Origin: Vibrio sp. MEBiC08052
Lineage (GTDB): Bacteria > Pseudomonadota > Gammaproteobacteria > Enterobacterales > Vibrionaceae
DNA length: 44,576 nt
Assembly: GCF_001506075.1 (NCBI RefSeq)
Contig: NZ_KQ947477.1
Coordinates: 1-44,576 of the forward strand
Reading direction: 5' to 3'
The notes below the pieces were generated by a model, which worked only from the letters and a program-made list of their open reading frames with translations, had not been told where the DNA came from and made no database searches. Shown here in pieces: positions 16,029 through 23,307 of this stretch. The stretch's first letter is position 1, and each line of letters opens with the position of its first letter. The position numbers and the translations under genes were made by a program.

Positions 16029-17963
16029 ATGAAGTTAAAAACAACCGTTGGTTTCATGAGTTTGTATTTAATTTGCCAGCCTGCTTTCTCGGCAATGCCT
16101 TATCATGGCTACCAGTATGATTACACCCAGCCCAATGGTGATGTCATTACTCTCACTCTCGAAGGGAATGACTATTATGCCGAACAAAGAACCCCGTCCG
16201 GCCAGCTGGTAATTTATGACAAACAGTTGGGCGGGCTTGCTTATGCGAAGGTCTCCAATGATGGAACGACCCTTGTTTCTAAAGGAGAATTGGTCACTCA
16301 GGCAAAAGAGCAGCTGGAACAGAATCTGAGAAGCAGTCTTCATTCATCCGTTCTTTCTCAGACTGAACAACAGCCGGGTTTATCCGCTAAAGCGCGCGCA
16401 AAAATAGCACAAGAAAACCGCGATAAATTATTACATATTCCGGAAGATGTCAGTCATATCGCGACATCATTAGTGCAAAATGCCGATTCATCCAGCCATA
16501 TTACCGGTGATGTTCGGGGATTAACGATATTAATTGACTTCCCTGATGATCGCCAAGAAATTAGCCGTTCAGACGTTGAAAGTTTCTTAAATGATTTAAA
16601 TTATAAAGGATACGGTAATTTCCAATCCATCCGCGGCTATTTCCGTTCCGTATCGGGTGGAAAGCTCGACTATACCAATACCGTTAGTTCGTACTACACT
16701 GCCAAACATAACAAATCTTATTATACCGATCCGAACCTTGACTTCGGCATCCGGGCGCAAGAGCTGATTCATGAAGCATTAGAGTGGCTGGAATATCAGC
16801 AAGGATTCGATTTTTCAACCTTAACCACCGATCGCTACGGCCGAATCAAAGGGCTCAATATTTTCTACGCAGGAGATTCAAACAGCGCTTGGTCGACAGG
16901 TCTGTGGCCGCACATGGGCGGTGTAAACCCACAATTCTGTGCTGATGGTGTTTGCACCAATGCCGCACAGATGTCAGATATGGGCAGCAGCTTATCGATC
17001 GGTACCTTCGCCCATGAATCAGGACATCTGATTGCAGAATGGCCTGATCTTTATGACTACGACGGCAGCTCAAACGGTTCTGTTGCGCAGTATGGCATCA
17101 TGGGTTACGGCAGTACCAATCCCCGCTCAATGCGACACCCTGTTCCACCGGTTGCTCCATTGCGTGATAAGGCCGGCTGGGAAACCGTCGTAGAATTGAA
17201 CCCTGCTGTGAATCCCAATGCACCGACAGGCCGTATCTCAGCGACATCCGGCAGCAATACATCCTACAAGTGGTCTAACCCGAATAATCCGGCAGAGTCC
17301 TTCTATATGGAAGCGATTCATCAAACCGGACAAAACACCGAACAACTGGGTAGCGGGCTGGCCATCTGGCACGTTGATCCACAAGGGAATAACTCCGATG
17401 AATGGCACCCTTACATCCAGATGGAACATGCGGATGGCAACCGTGATCCTGAGTATCTGCGCAACCGGGGAGATCAATACGACGTCTATGGTCAATACGG
17501 TGAATTCTCTGCGATCTATCCGAATGACCGGACATCCAGAGGAACAAACTCATTATGGTGGGATGGTCATGATTCAGGTCTGAGCATCAGTGATATCTCA
17601 CAACCGGCTCAAACCATATCGTTTTCTATTTCAGAAGACGGTGGTAACGGTGAACCATCGACACAGACCAAGGTTTACACTAACGGTATTACGCAGGGTG
17701 GATACACTGCCGAGCCAAACAACCAAGCATTCCGTTATGAAGGCGGCACTATCAACGCGACATTGGTCGGCCCTAACGGGACAGACTTCGACCTGAAACT
17801 ATTCCGCTGGGATGGCAATAACTGGCAGCAAGTCGCAGCCTCTGAAGAGCCGGAATCCAGAGAGCAGATCATCTATACCGCTGATGCAAGTTTCTACTAC
17901 TTCCAGATTTATGCTTACAACGGCTCAGGCCAGTACAATCTGACGGTCACGCTTGATCAGTAA
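16029..17963 (+). CDS. secreted M6 family metalloprotease
   Basis: Predicted extracellular zinc protease of peptidase family M6 (the immune inhibitor A / PrtV group). The 644 residues begin with a signal peptide ending near PAFSA (about residue 23), then a propeptide, and a catalytic domain with HESGH at 329-333 followed by a Met-turn-like YGIMGYG. The last 90 residues resemble a bacterial pre-peptidase C-terminal (PPC) domain. I use the ATG at 16029, which has AAGAG upstream and gives a clean signal peptide, rather than the ATG at 15996. It is followed by a strong terminator and is divergent from the stressosome operon. Confidence 0.92.
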   Translation: MKLKTTVGFMSLYLICQPAFSAMPYHGYQYDYTQPNGDVITLTLEGNDYYAEQRTPSGQLVIYDKQLGGLAYAKVSNDGTTLVSKGELVTQAKEQLEQNLRSSLHSSVLSQTEQQPGLSAKARAKIAQENRDKLLHIPEDVSHIATSLVQNADSSSHITGDVRGLTILIDFPDDRQEISRSDVESFLNDLNYKGYGNFQSIRGYFRSVSGGKLDYTNTVSSYYTAKHNKSYYTDPNLDFGIRAQELIHEALEWLEYQQGFDFSTLTTDRYGRIKGLNIFYAGDSNSAWSTGLWPHMGGVNPQFCADGVCTNAAQMSDMGSSLSIGTFAHESGHLIAEWPDLYDYDGSSNGSVAQYGIMGYGSTNPRSMRHPVPPVAPLRDKAGWETVVELNPAVNPNAPTGRISATSGSNTSYKWSNPNNPAESFYMEAIHQTGQNTEQLGSGLAIWHVDPQGNNSDEWHPYIQMEHADGNRDPEYLRNRGDQYDVYGQYGEFSAIYPNDRTSRGTNSLWWDGHDSGLSISDISQPAQTISFSISEDGGNGEPSTQTKVYTNGITQGGYTAEPNNQAFRYEGGTINATLVGPNGTDFDLKLFRWDGNNWQQVAASEEPESREQIIYTADASFYYFQIYAYNGSGQYNLTVTLDQ

Positions 17964-17998
17964 TGGCAGTACAGTGGTGGATACAGTGTTGTCCCATC

Positions 17999-18025
17999 AA
18001 AAGCGGTACTCAGTACCGCTTTTCT
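17999..18025 (+). terminator. rho-independent terminator after the M6 protease
   Basis: A perfect 11-base stem (AAAAGCGGTAC at 17999-18009, its complement at 18013-18023) with a TCA loop ends in a T-run. It lies 36 bases after the protease stop. The A/T symmetry means it could work in both directions. Confidence 0.85.
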
Positions 18026-18188
18026 TATTCGCCCAACCACCGATATAAACACCATACGAGACAGAAAAAAACGTTCATATCGATCATCCTTCGCACACCC
18101 CGGTGAATCAGCTATGATCACAACATCATTCACGATTCCGGCAACTCAAGCCGAACGACACTCAAGCACTCAACGACAAGGGACGGTT

Positions 18189-18701
18189 ATGAAAAAATTA
18201 CTGCTGATGTTGGTTACGCTCACATTAACGGGATGTCTCGGAATGCCGGAAACAGTTCAACCGGTTTCTAATTTCGACGTTCAGCATTATCTGGGTAAAT
18301 GGTACGAAATCGCCCGTTTAGATCATTCGTTTGAAGCCGGACTCACACATGTGACCGCAGAGTATACTCCCAGAGATGACGGTGGCATTTCGGTGTTAAA
18401 CCGGGGCTTTTCAGCCACTGAAAAAAAATGGGAAGAAGCGCGGGGGAAAGCGTATTTTGTTAATAGTGACTCCGAAGGCTATTTAAAAGTCTCATTCTTT
18501 GGTCCGTTTTACGGCTCTTATGTCATCTTTGCGCTCGATGATGACTATCGCTATGCCTTTATCTCCGGCCCGGACACCGATTACCTGTGGCTGCTGGCTC
18601 GCACCCCGACCGTTGATCAGCAAGTGATCGAGCAGTTTATCCGTATGGCAAAAGAACGGGGCTTTGATACCGATCGTTTGATTTTCGTTGATCAGCAGTG
18701 A
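18189..18701 (+). CDS. blc: outer-membrane lipocalin (Blc family)
   Basis: Bacterial lipocalin anchored as a lipoprotein, thought to bind lysophospholipids or fatty acids at the outer membrane. The 170 residues start with a lipoprotein signal with lipobox LTGC (Cys16). The lipocalin signature GKWYEIARLDHSFE (about 36-49) follows, then LWLLARTP near 135. I chose the ATG at 18189, which has GGGACGG upstream; the longer in-frame reading from 18114 would bury the signal peptide. Its stop overlaps the region upstream of the WYL regulator. Confidence 0.92.
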   Translation: MKKLLLMLVTLTLTGCLGMPETVQPVSNFDVQHYLGKWYEIARLDHSFEAGLTHVTAEYTPRDDGGISVLNRGFSATEKKWEEARGKAYFVNSDSEGYLKVSFFGPFYGSYVIFALDDDYRYAFISGPDTDYLWLLARTPTVDQQVIEQFIRMAKERGFDTDRLIFVDQQ

Positions 18702-18748
18702 GCGGCTGCCTGCGAAAACGGTTAGACCATCAACAGACAGGTTCAAGT

Positions 18749-19456
18749 ATGCGCAAATCAGACCGACTTTTTCAACTGACAAATATGCTCCGTAAACACC
18801 AGCCCATGACCGCCAAACAATTGGCAGAAAAGTTACTGGTGTCTGAAAGAACCGTTTATCGCTATATCGATGACTTATCGTTATCTGGTATCCCGATTTA
18901 TGGCGAGCCGGGAGTCGGATACCGATTATCAGCCGGATTCGAGTTACCGCCATTGCAATTATCACCGGGGGAGTTAGAAGCACTGATCACTGGCGTCAGT
19001 TTTATCGCATCTTTAACAGGAAAGAATCTTGCGGCTTCAGCGCAGTCTCTGCTGTCAAAAATCGAGGCGGCGCGGCCCAGTGAATTGATCCGGACCACAG
19101 GTCAGGATCGTGTGGTGAGGGTTCCTGCCAATCACCGAGAAACAAAGGCGTATCAAATCTGGGAGAAAATCCATGTGGCCATCGCAGAAAAACGCTGGCT
19201 CAATATCGTCTATCACTCACTTTCAGAGGTCATCACGTCGAGAACCGTCTTCCCGTTAGGGTTATTTTATTGGGGCGGTAAATGGACGTTAGGCGCTTGG
19301 TGTGACATGCGCGGCGACTATCGCGACTTTAGAATTGACCGTATCGCTCAATTAGAGCGGTGCGACAATGAGCCTTCTCTGCCTGATTTTGTTTCTTTGT
19401 CGGCATACATCGAATTGAAAGATTCACCTGAATTGAAAAATATCAATATTGACTGA
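18749..19456 (+). CDS. YafY/WYL-domain transcriptional regulator
   Basis: DNA-binding regulator of 235 residues with an N-terminal HTH_11 winged helix (about 3-58, including MTAKQLAEKLLVSERTVYR) and a C-terminal WYL ligand-sensing domain. The WYL core is recognisable as PLGLFYWGGKWTLGAWC (about 170-186) followed by FRIDRI. I place the start at 18749 (MRKSDRLFQL), the usual start for the family; the in-frame upstream extension has no support. It probably controls the small dimeric-barrel gene 61 bases downstream. Confidence 0.88.
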   Translation: MRKSDRLFQLTNMLRKHQPMTAKQLAEKLLVSERTVYRYIDDLSLSGIPIYGEPGVGYRLSAGFELPPLQLSPGELEALITGVSFIASLTGKNLAASAQSLLSKIEAARPSELIRTTGQDRVVRVPANHRETKAYQIWEKIHVAIAEKRWLNIVYHSLSEVITSRTVFPLGLFYWGGKWTLGAWCDMRGDYRDFRIDRIAQLERCDNEPSLPDFVSLSAYIELKDSPELKNINID

Positions 19457-19471
19457 CACAATGGTGTCAGT
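19452..19471 (+). promoter_or_regulatory. perfect dyad between WYL regulator and next gene
   Basis: ACTGACAC (19452-19459) and GTGTCAGT (19464-19471) form a perfect 8-base inverted repeat around AATG, spanning the regulator's stop codon. There is no T-run after it, so I favour an operator over a terminator. WYL regulator operators are often short palindromes, but binding here is inference. Confidence 0.45.
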
Positions 19472-19517
19472 AGCAAAGCCTTAGACTCATGATTCAATTC
19501 ATCACTAAGGCACGAAC

Positions 19518-19838
19518 ATGATAAAGAACAATCACATTGATAACATTGGCGGTATGGAATTTGCGACCTTCAGACTCAAAGAAGGGGTAACAGAAACCAC
19601 ACTAGTCGAACTATCACACAAAGTAGAACAAGAATTTCTGCGCCGGCAAGATGAACTCGTGCTCCATTTTCTGGTTCGGGGGAAAGATGGGATGTATGCT
19701 GATGTCGCGCTTGCAACGTCACAAGAAAAGGCCGAGGCCTATTGTCAGCAGTGGTTAAGTCATCCCGTGGCGCTTGAATACTTGGAACTGATCGATGAAA
19801 CATCGGTAGACATGACGTTCTGGACCAGAATTAACTAA
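19518..19838 (+). CDS. small alpha-beta barrel protein (ABM-like)
   Basis: A 106-residue cytoplasmic protein without a known function. The pattern GMEFATFRLKEGVTETTLVE, then a helix, then LHFLVRGKDGMYADVALAT and a helix with CQQWLSHPVALEYLELID fits the dimeric alpha-beta barrel fold of the antibiotic biosynthesis monooxygenase superfamily. The fold match is by eye only. It follows a YafY-type WYL regulator, a common pairing in which the regulator controls a small stress or detoxification protein. Confidence 0.7.
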   Translation: MIKNNHIDNIGGMEFATFRLKEGVTETTLVELSHKVEQEFLRRQDELVLHFLVRGKDGMYADVALATSQEKAEAYCQQWLSHPVALEYLELIDETSVDMTFWTRIN

Positions 19839-19991
19839 AAGTCCGAACAACAAACACAACCGTGACCGCTTTTTAGCCTCGCCAAGGCTTCAAAGCGGCA
19901 CATGTTAAATGCAAATCGATTTCACCACTATATCCTGCATACACTCAAACCTTCCATTGCCGTTCTGGGCATTTTGACACAGGTCTCCCAA

Positions 19992-20058
19992 CAGCCCATA
20001 TCTGAATTTTGCACACCCCTGCTTGTCGGTCTTACCGGAAATCTCGGTTTTGTTGCTG
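19992..20058 (-). pseudogene. remnant A of the Rhs N-terminal coding segment
   Basis: On the minus strand this 67-base stretch encodes SNKTEISGKTDKQG, identical to 14 residues of the intact Rhs protein. After that a base deletion shifts the frame. It aligns with 29581-29649 with two single-base gaps. A stop codon precedes it, so it is a dead fragment. Confidence 0.85.
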
Positions 20059-20086
20059 CTTTAAATGGGCATGGAGGAACAAACAG

Positions 20087-20108
20087 ACAAGGGCATGAAT
20101 GCCCTTGT
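20087..20108. terminator. possible bidirectional terminator
   Basis: ACAAGGGCAT and its exact complement ATGCCCTTGT are separated by only two bases, between two converging genes. The T-run is short (TTT on the plus strand), so function as a terminator is uncertain; it could also be a decayed insertion end. Confidence 0.4.
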
Positions 20109-20185
20109 TTCAGCGAACATGGATGTCTTGAGCGGCTTGTGAAATCCTATTTATTGATCGGGAGTTCATCGTTCAGGACCGCTCA

Positions 20186-21820
20186 CTAAAGCTCTATCGC
20201 ACCGATATCCGGAGTCTGATCCCGTTCTTTTCCGGAAAAGTCTGTATCCAACGGCGTCAGTGCGTTTTCGGTATAGCCGTTATCTACGGCAAGGCTACCT
20301 GATTCGAGTGTCCCCGGTATATTGCCGGCATCAAGATAGTCCTGAAGCGCACCGTCAATCACAACATAAGGAGATACCGCCGTCTTATAGCCGCCGCTGC
20401 TGCCTAATACCTGTTCGCTATGATTCGGGTTGAAATAGAGGTTCATGTTGGCATTGATATTATCGCCACCACTGGTCCAGACCGTACCGGTGTTGACCAC
20501 TATATTATTGTCAAAGTAGTAGTCAGCACGATGATTGAGAATCGAACTCCACCAAGTCTGGATATAATAGTCATCAGCCGTCGGGGTCGCGAAAGTTTGA
20601 CCGAAAGCCCGTCCCCAGACGCTTTGCCATTGGTCGTTCGGGGTATACAACACGGTATTGTGACGGAAAACCAATCCGTCAAACCCGGCACCGAGAATAA
20701 CCAGCGTACCGTTGGATGGCGCAAAAATATTATTTTCGACGACAAAGTGTTTATAACCGCCCCCCAAAGCCTGAATCCATTTAGCTGCTGCACCAACCAT
20801 GATATCCATCGATTCCACATGATAGAAAAAATTCCCGCGGATCGTGACATTTTCTAATGATCGGGCATAGGCGGTTCCGCTCGTATTGATGATATAGATA
20901 TGCATACCATCGACATGCATGTTGACCCCTTTGGTCTCTTCATCACCGTCAGACATACCATCGTCCAGATCATGGATCAGGTTGTTCTCTATCAGCCAGT
21001 TGCTCCCACCGTGAGGCTGGATACCATCGTGAGTCAAATGATGGATATGATTACCTTTGATTACCAGATCATTGGTCATCGCCCATACACCGACACCGGT
21101 ATTCAAAATTTCGTTATACAGCAGATTAATATACCGACCATTGAATATATGGACGCCGGCACTCTGCATATACTCGTTCTTCTCATTCAGCGTCATCGAC
21201 GCGAAATCACCCAACTGGGAAATCCGGCAATTACGGATGTCCACGTAGCGGCTGCCGTTAATCGTGACATTATCCGTAATTTTGAATCCATCGATCCTCA
21301 ACCGTAAGTCACTATTCCCTTTTTGATCAAAATCGATCCTGTACCAGCCCCCCTTATCATGAGTCGTACCGAGGGTCACATTACCCAAAACAGGGGTATG
21401 GCCGGGCATCGCTTTCAACGTCACCCAGTCGGTAAAAACTTCTTCAATCGGGGTCGATTTCGAACTGTTCGCAAAATAGTTTGCTCCGAATCTTAAATCG
21501 CCATAATGACCATCCATGACGTATATCACTTCCCCGCCGATCGCCTGAGAAAGCGCATAACTGATCGTTGCAAAAGGAGCACTCTTCGTTCCTTCACTCT
21601 CATTTGAGCCGTTTTCCGCACTCACATAATAGGCCTTTTCTCCAACTGTATAGTCATAGGTTGCATCCGTTTTGTTGATCAACAGATTCTCCATAACCTC
21701 ATAATTATAATTACCGACTTGCTGCTCACTTGCCGATGCATAAGCCGAAGAGAATAAATACAGACATGCAGCAATCGCAATTGCCACACAAAAATAAGAT
21801 TGATTACTAGTCACTGACAT
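20186..21820 (-). CDS. secreted right-handed beta-helix protein
   Basis: A 544-residue exported protein with an N-terminal signal peptide (hydrophobic core about 11-26, cleavage near AYASA). The body has parallel beta-helix repeats rich in NNxI/NxI turns (VTINGSRYVDIRNC, VIKGNHIHHLTHDGI, VVENNIFAPSNGTLVILG). The start of the mature part (YYVSAENGSNESEGTKSAPF) is the DUF1565-like entry seen in polysaccharide lyases. The C-terminal TDFSGKERDQTPDIGAIEL matches the choice-of-anchor Q ending. It is probably a polysaccharide-active enzyme, but I cannot assign a lyase family or substrate. Remnants of an Rhs gene flank it. Confidence 0.82.
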   Translation of the reverse strand: MSVTSNQSYFCVAIAIAACLYLFSSAYASASEQQVGNYNYEVMENLLINKTDATYDYTVGEKAYYVSAENGSNESEGTKSAPFATISYALSQAIGGEVIYVMDGHYGDLRFGANYFANSSKSTPIEEVFTDWVTLKAMPGHTPVLGNVTLGTTHDKGGWYRIDFDQKGNSDLRLRIDGFKITDNVTINGSRYVDIRNCRISQLGDFASMTLNEKNEYMQSAGVHIFNGRYINLLYNEILNTGVGVWAMTNDLVIKGNHIHHLTHDGIQPHGGSNWLIENNLIHDLDDGMSDGDEETKGVNMHVDGMHIYIINTSGTAYARSLENVTIRGNFFYHVESMDIMVGAAAKWIQALGGGYKHFVVENNIFAPSNGTLVILGAGFDGLVFRHNTVLYTPNDQWQSVWGRAFGQTFATPTADDYYIQTWWSSILNHRADYYFDNNIVVNTGTVWTSGGDNINANMNLYFNPNHSEQVLGSSGGYKTAVSPYVVIDGALQDYLDAGNIPGTLESGSLAVDNGYTENALTPLDTDFSGKERDQTPDIGAIEL

Positions 21821-22374
21821 AGGAATATCCTTATAAAATCATTTAGATTTTATTTTTAAATCAAGTGCTTTTATTAAAAAAATACATTTAACATAGGTAT
21901 ACATATTCATAAAAATAATAGATAAGAGATTAAAATCATTATTGGACTGATTTCACACTTTAAGCCAATAGATGCATAGACATGCTAAATACAGAACAGA
22001 ACACTGTTCTATCCAATAAATGTGTTGGTGAATATTAGTTTTAAGACCTGTTGGCCCAGCAGGAACTCATTAGCATCGCAACCTATGTTCTGGATTTTGC
22101 CCATCCCCTGCTTGTCGGTTTTACCGATGATCTCAGTTTTATACCATCACGTTCTTATATTTCTTATTGCGTCGTGAAGATGGTATGAGTTTTCCTGAAT
22201 TGTGTCGCAAAGTAACCCTGCGTATATCGCCACCGCCACCAAAATCGCTCACGATACCAGTATTGAATCACAGCAGGGTATCACCATGACAAAACCGCAA
22301 ATCATCACCAAAAACAACACCGCTCGATGTGGTAACGGTTTGTTTTGTCCCCGGCTCATAGTAGGATAACCGCG
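21821..22374. other. AT-rich intergenic region with Rhs remnant
   Basis: About 550 bases. The first 140 are strongly AT-rich and should hold the promoter of the beta-helix gene. An Rhs remnant lies at 22055-22142. From 22150 to 22344 composition is ordinary but I recognise nothing. A 27-codon open frame from the ATG at 22285 has no recognisable similarity. Confidence 0.5.
22055..22142 (-). pseudogene. remnant B of the Rhs N-terminal coding segment
   Basis: Read on the minus strand it encodes KTEIIGKTDKQGMGKIQN followed by IGCDANEFLLG. The intact Rhs protein has KTEISGKTDKQGMCKIQN followed by MGCGGFEILLG. Homology to about 29557-29645 is roughly 80% over the best 65 bases. A TGA lies just upstream in frame and no full gene is left. 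Confidence 0.85.
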
Positions 22375-23256
22375 ATGAAAACAGCACTCGATCACCTCCC
22401 TGAGCGGAAGCAACAAGAACTTCACACCATCACCACCGTATTACGCGATACGCTGGATGATTTCTTACGCAACAAAAATGGCAGCAAAGCAGAATTCCGT
22501 ATTCTCAAAATTATCCTGTTTGGTAGTCATGCCAAAGGGACTTGGGTCAATGATCGGCCCAACGGTTATATCAGCGACTACGATATTCTGGTGATCGTCA
22601 ACCGATCGGCATTGGTCGAAGAGTACGCGGTGTGGCACAGTGCCGAAGAGCAGATTGCGCGTCGGGTCACCTCTGCCCCGCTCGGCTTGATCGTTCACAC
22701 ACTCAATGAAGTCCATCAGCAGCTCCAGCAAGGCCATTATTTCTTTGCTGATATTCGAGAACAGGGCATTGAACTGTTCAGCGCCGATAAACGGGAATTG
22801 CCCACACCGGGAAATTTAAGTGAGGCCGAGCGAGTGACGATTGCAACCAAGCATTTTAATCATTGGTTTAGTAGCGCAGCACAATTTTATGAATCAGCAT
22901 ATAAACCAATGCTTGAAAATAAATACTTCAACTATGCTGCATTTCAACTCCATCAGGTAACGGAACGCCTGTTTGCCTGTACCCTGTTAGTCTGTACCAA
23001 CTACCTGCCCAAAACCCATAATCTCGAAAGCCTGCGCTCGATGTGCGCCCAGCAAGCCCCGGCCTTTGCCGAACTGTTCCCGATGGAAAACAAATTCCAC
23101 CGCCGCAGCTTCCAGCGCCTCAAACGCGCCTACATCGATGCTCGCTATTCCGAACATTACGAAATCAGCGCAGAAGAGTTGGTTTATTTGCAAAGTGAAG
23201 TGGAGAAATTGCGGCAGATGACGGAAAGGGTTTGTCGGGGGAGGATTGAGGTTTAA
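22375..23256 (+). CDS. nucleotidyltransferase-HEPN fusion protein
   Basis: A 293-residue protein joining an N-terminal minimal nucleotidyltransferase (GSHAKG at 50-55 and SDYDILV at 67-73 with metal-binding Asp68 and Asp70) to a C-terminal HEPN domain (about 150-270). The HEPN part carries YFNYAAFQLHQVTERL, typical of these helical bundles, and RAYIDARYSEHY. Separate MNT and HEPN proteins form toxin-antitoxin pairs; this is a single chain. I chose the ATG at 22375 after an AGGA site; a TTG at 22345 is less likely. The gene is complete and its stop is about 20 bases before IS-related sequence. Confidence 0.85.
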   Translation: MKTALDHLPERKQQELHTITTVLRDTLDDFLRNKNGSKAEFRILKIILFGSHAKGTWVNDRPNGYISDYDILVIVNRSALVEEYAVWHSAEEQIARRVTSAPLGLIVHTLNEVHQQLQQGHYFFADIREQGIELFSADKRELPTPGNLSEAERVTIATKHFNHWFSSAAQFYESAYKPMLENKYFNYAAFQLHQVTERLFACTLLVCTNYLPKTHNLESLRSMCAQQAPAFAELFPMENKFHRRSFQRLKRAYIDARYSEHYEISAEELVYLQSEVEKLRQMTERVCRGRIEV

Positions 23257-23277
23257 TTATATGGAGCGGATGTTCCA

Positions 23278-23307
23278 TACTTTGAAGGCCGACTCACCGA
23301 GACTGTT
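23278..23307 (+). pseudogene. tail fragment of a second IS256-type transposase gene
   Basis: On the plus strand this reads YFEGRLTETV, the C-terminal signature of IS256 transposases. Bases 23280-23297 repeat, in inverted orientation, bases 23351-23368 inside the intact transposase gene (18 of 18). It looks like the 3' end of an older related element interrupted by the present one. Confidence 0.6.

Larger units (their letters stand above)
19839..20185. other. intergenic region with hairpins and an Rhs remnant
   Basis: This is 347 bases between converging genes. It contains a hairpin with CCGCTTT/AAAGCGG arms (19866-19898), a decayed fragment of the Rhs N-terminal coding region (listed separately) and a perfect 10-base dyad at 20087-20108. 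The open frame at 19902-20189 crosses the remnant in antisense and looks spurious. Confidence 0.6.

Noticed and set aside
19866..19898. Integron attC-like hairpin
   Set aside because: There is a stem with CCGCTTT/AAAGCGG arms, but no attC core sites, no integrase and no cassette series.
19902..20189. 95-codon plus-strand open frame
   Set aside because: It crosses the decayed Rhs fragment in antisense and a hairpin. It has no ribosome binding site and no similarity I can see.
20420..21307. Plus-strand frames (145 and 135 codons) opposite the beta-helix gene
   Set aside because: Antisense shadows in a clear coding region with signal peptide and repeats on the other strand.
22285..22368. Short frame starting MTKPQIITKNN
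   Set aside because: It is 27 codons with weak signals and no similarity, and it ends just before the real gene at 22375. I could not support it as a gene.
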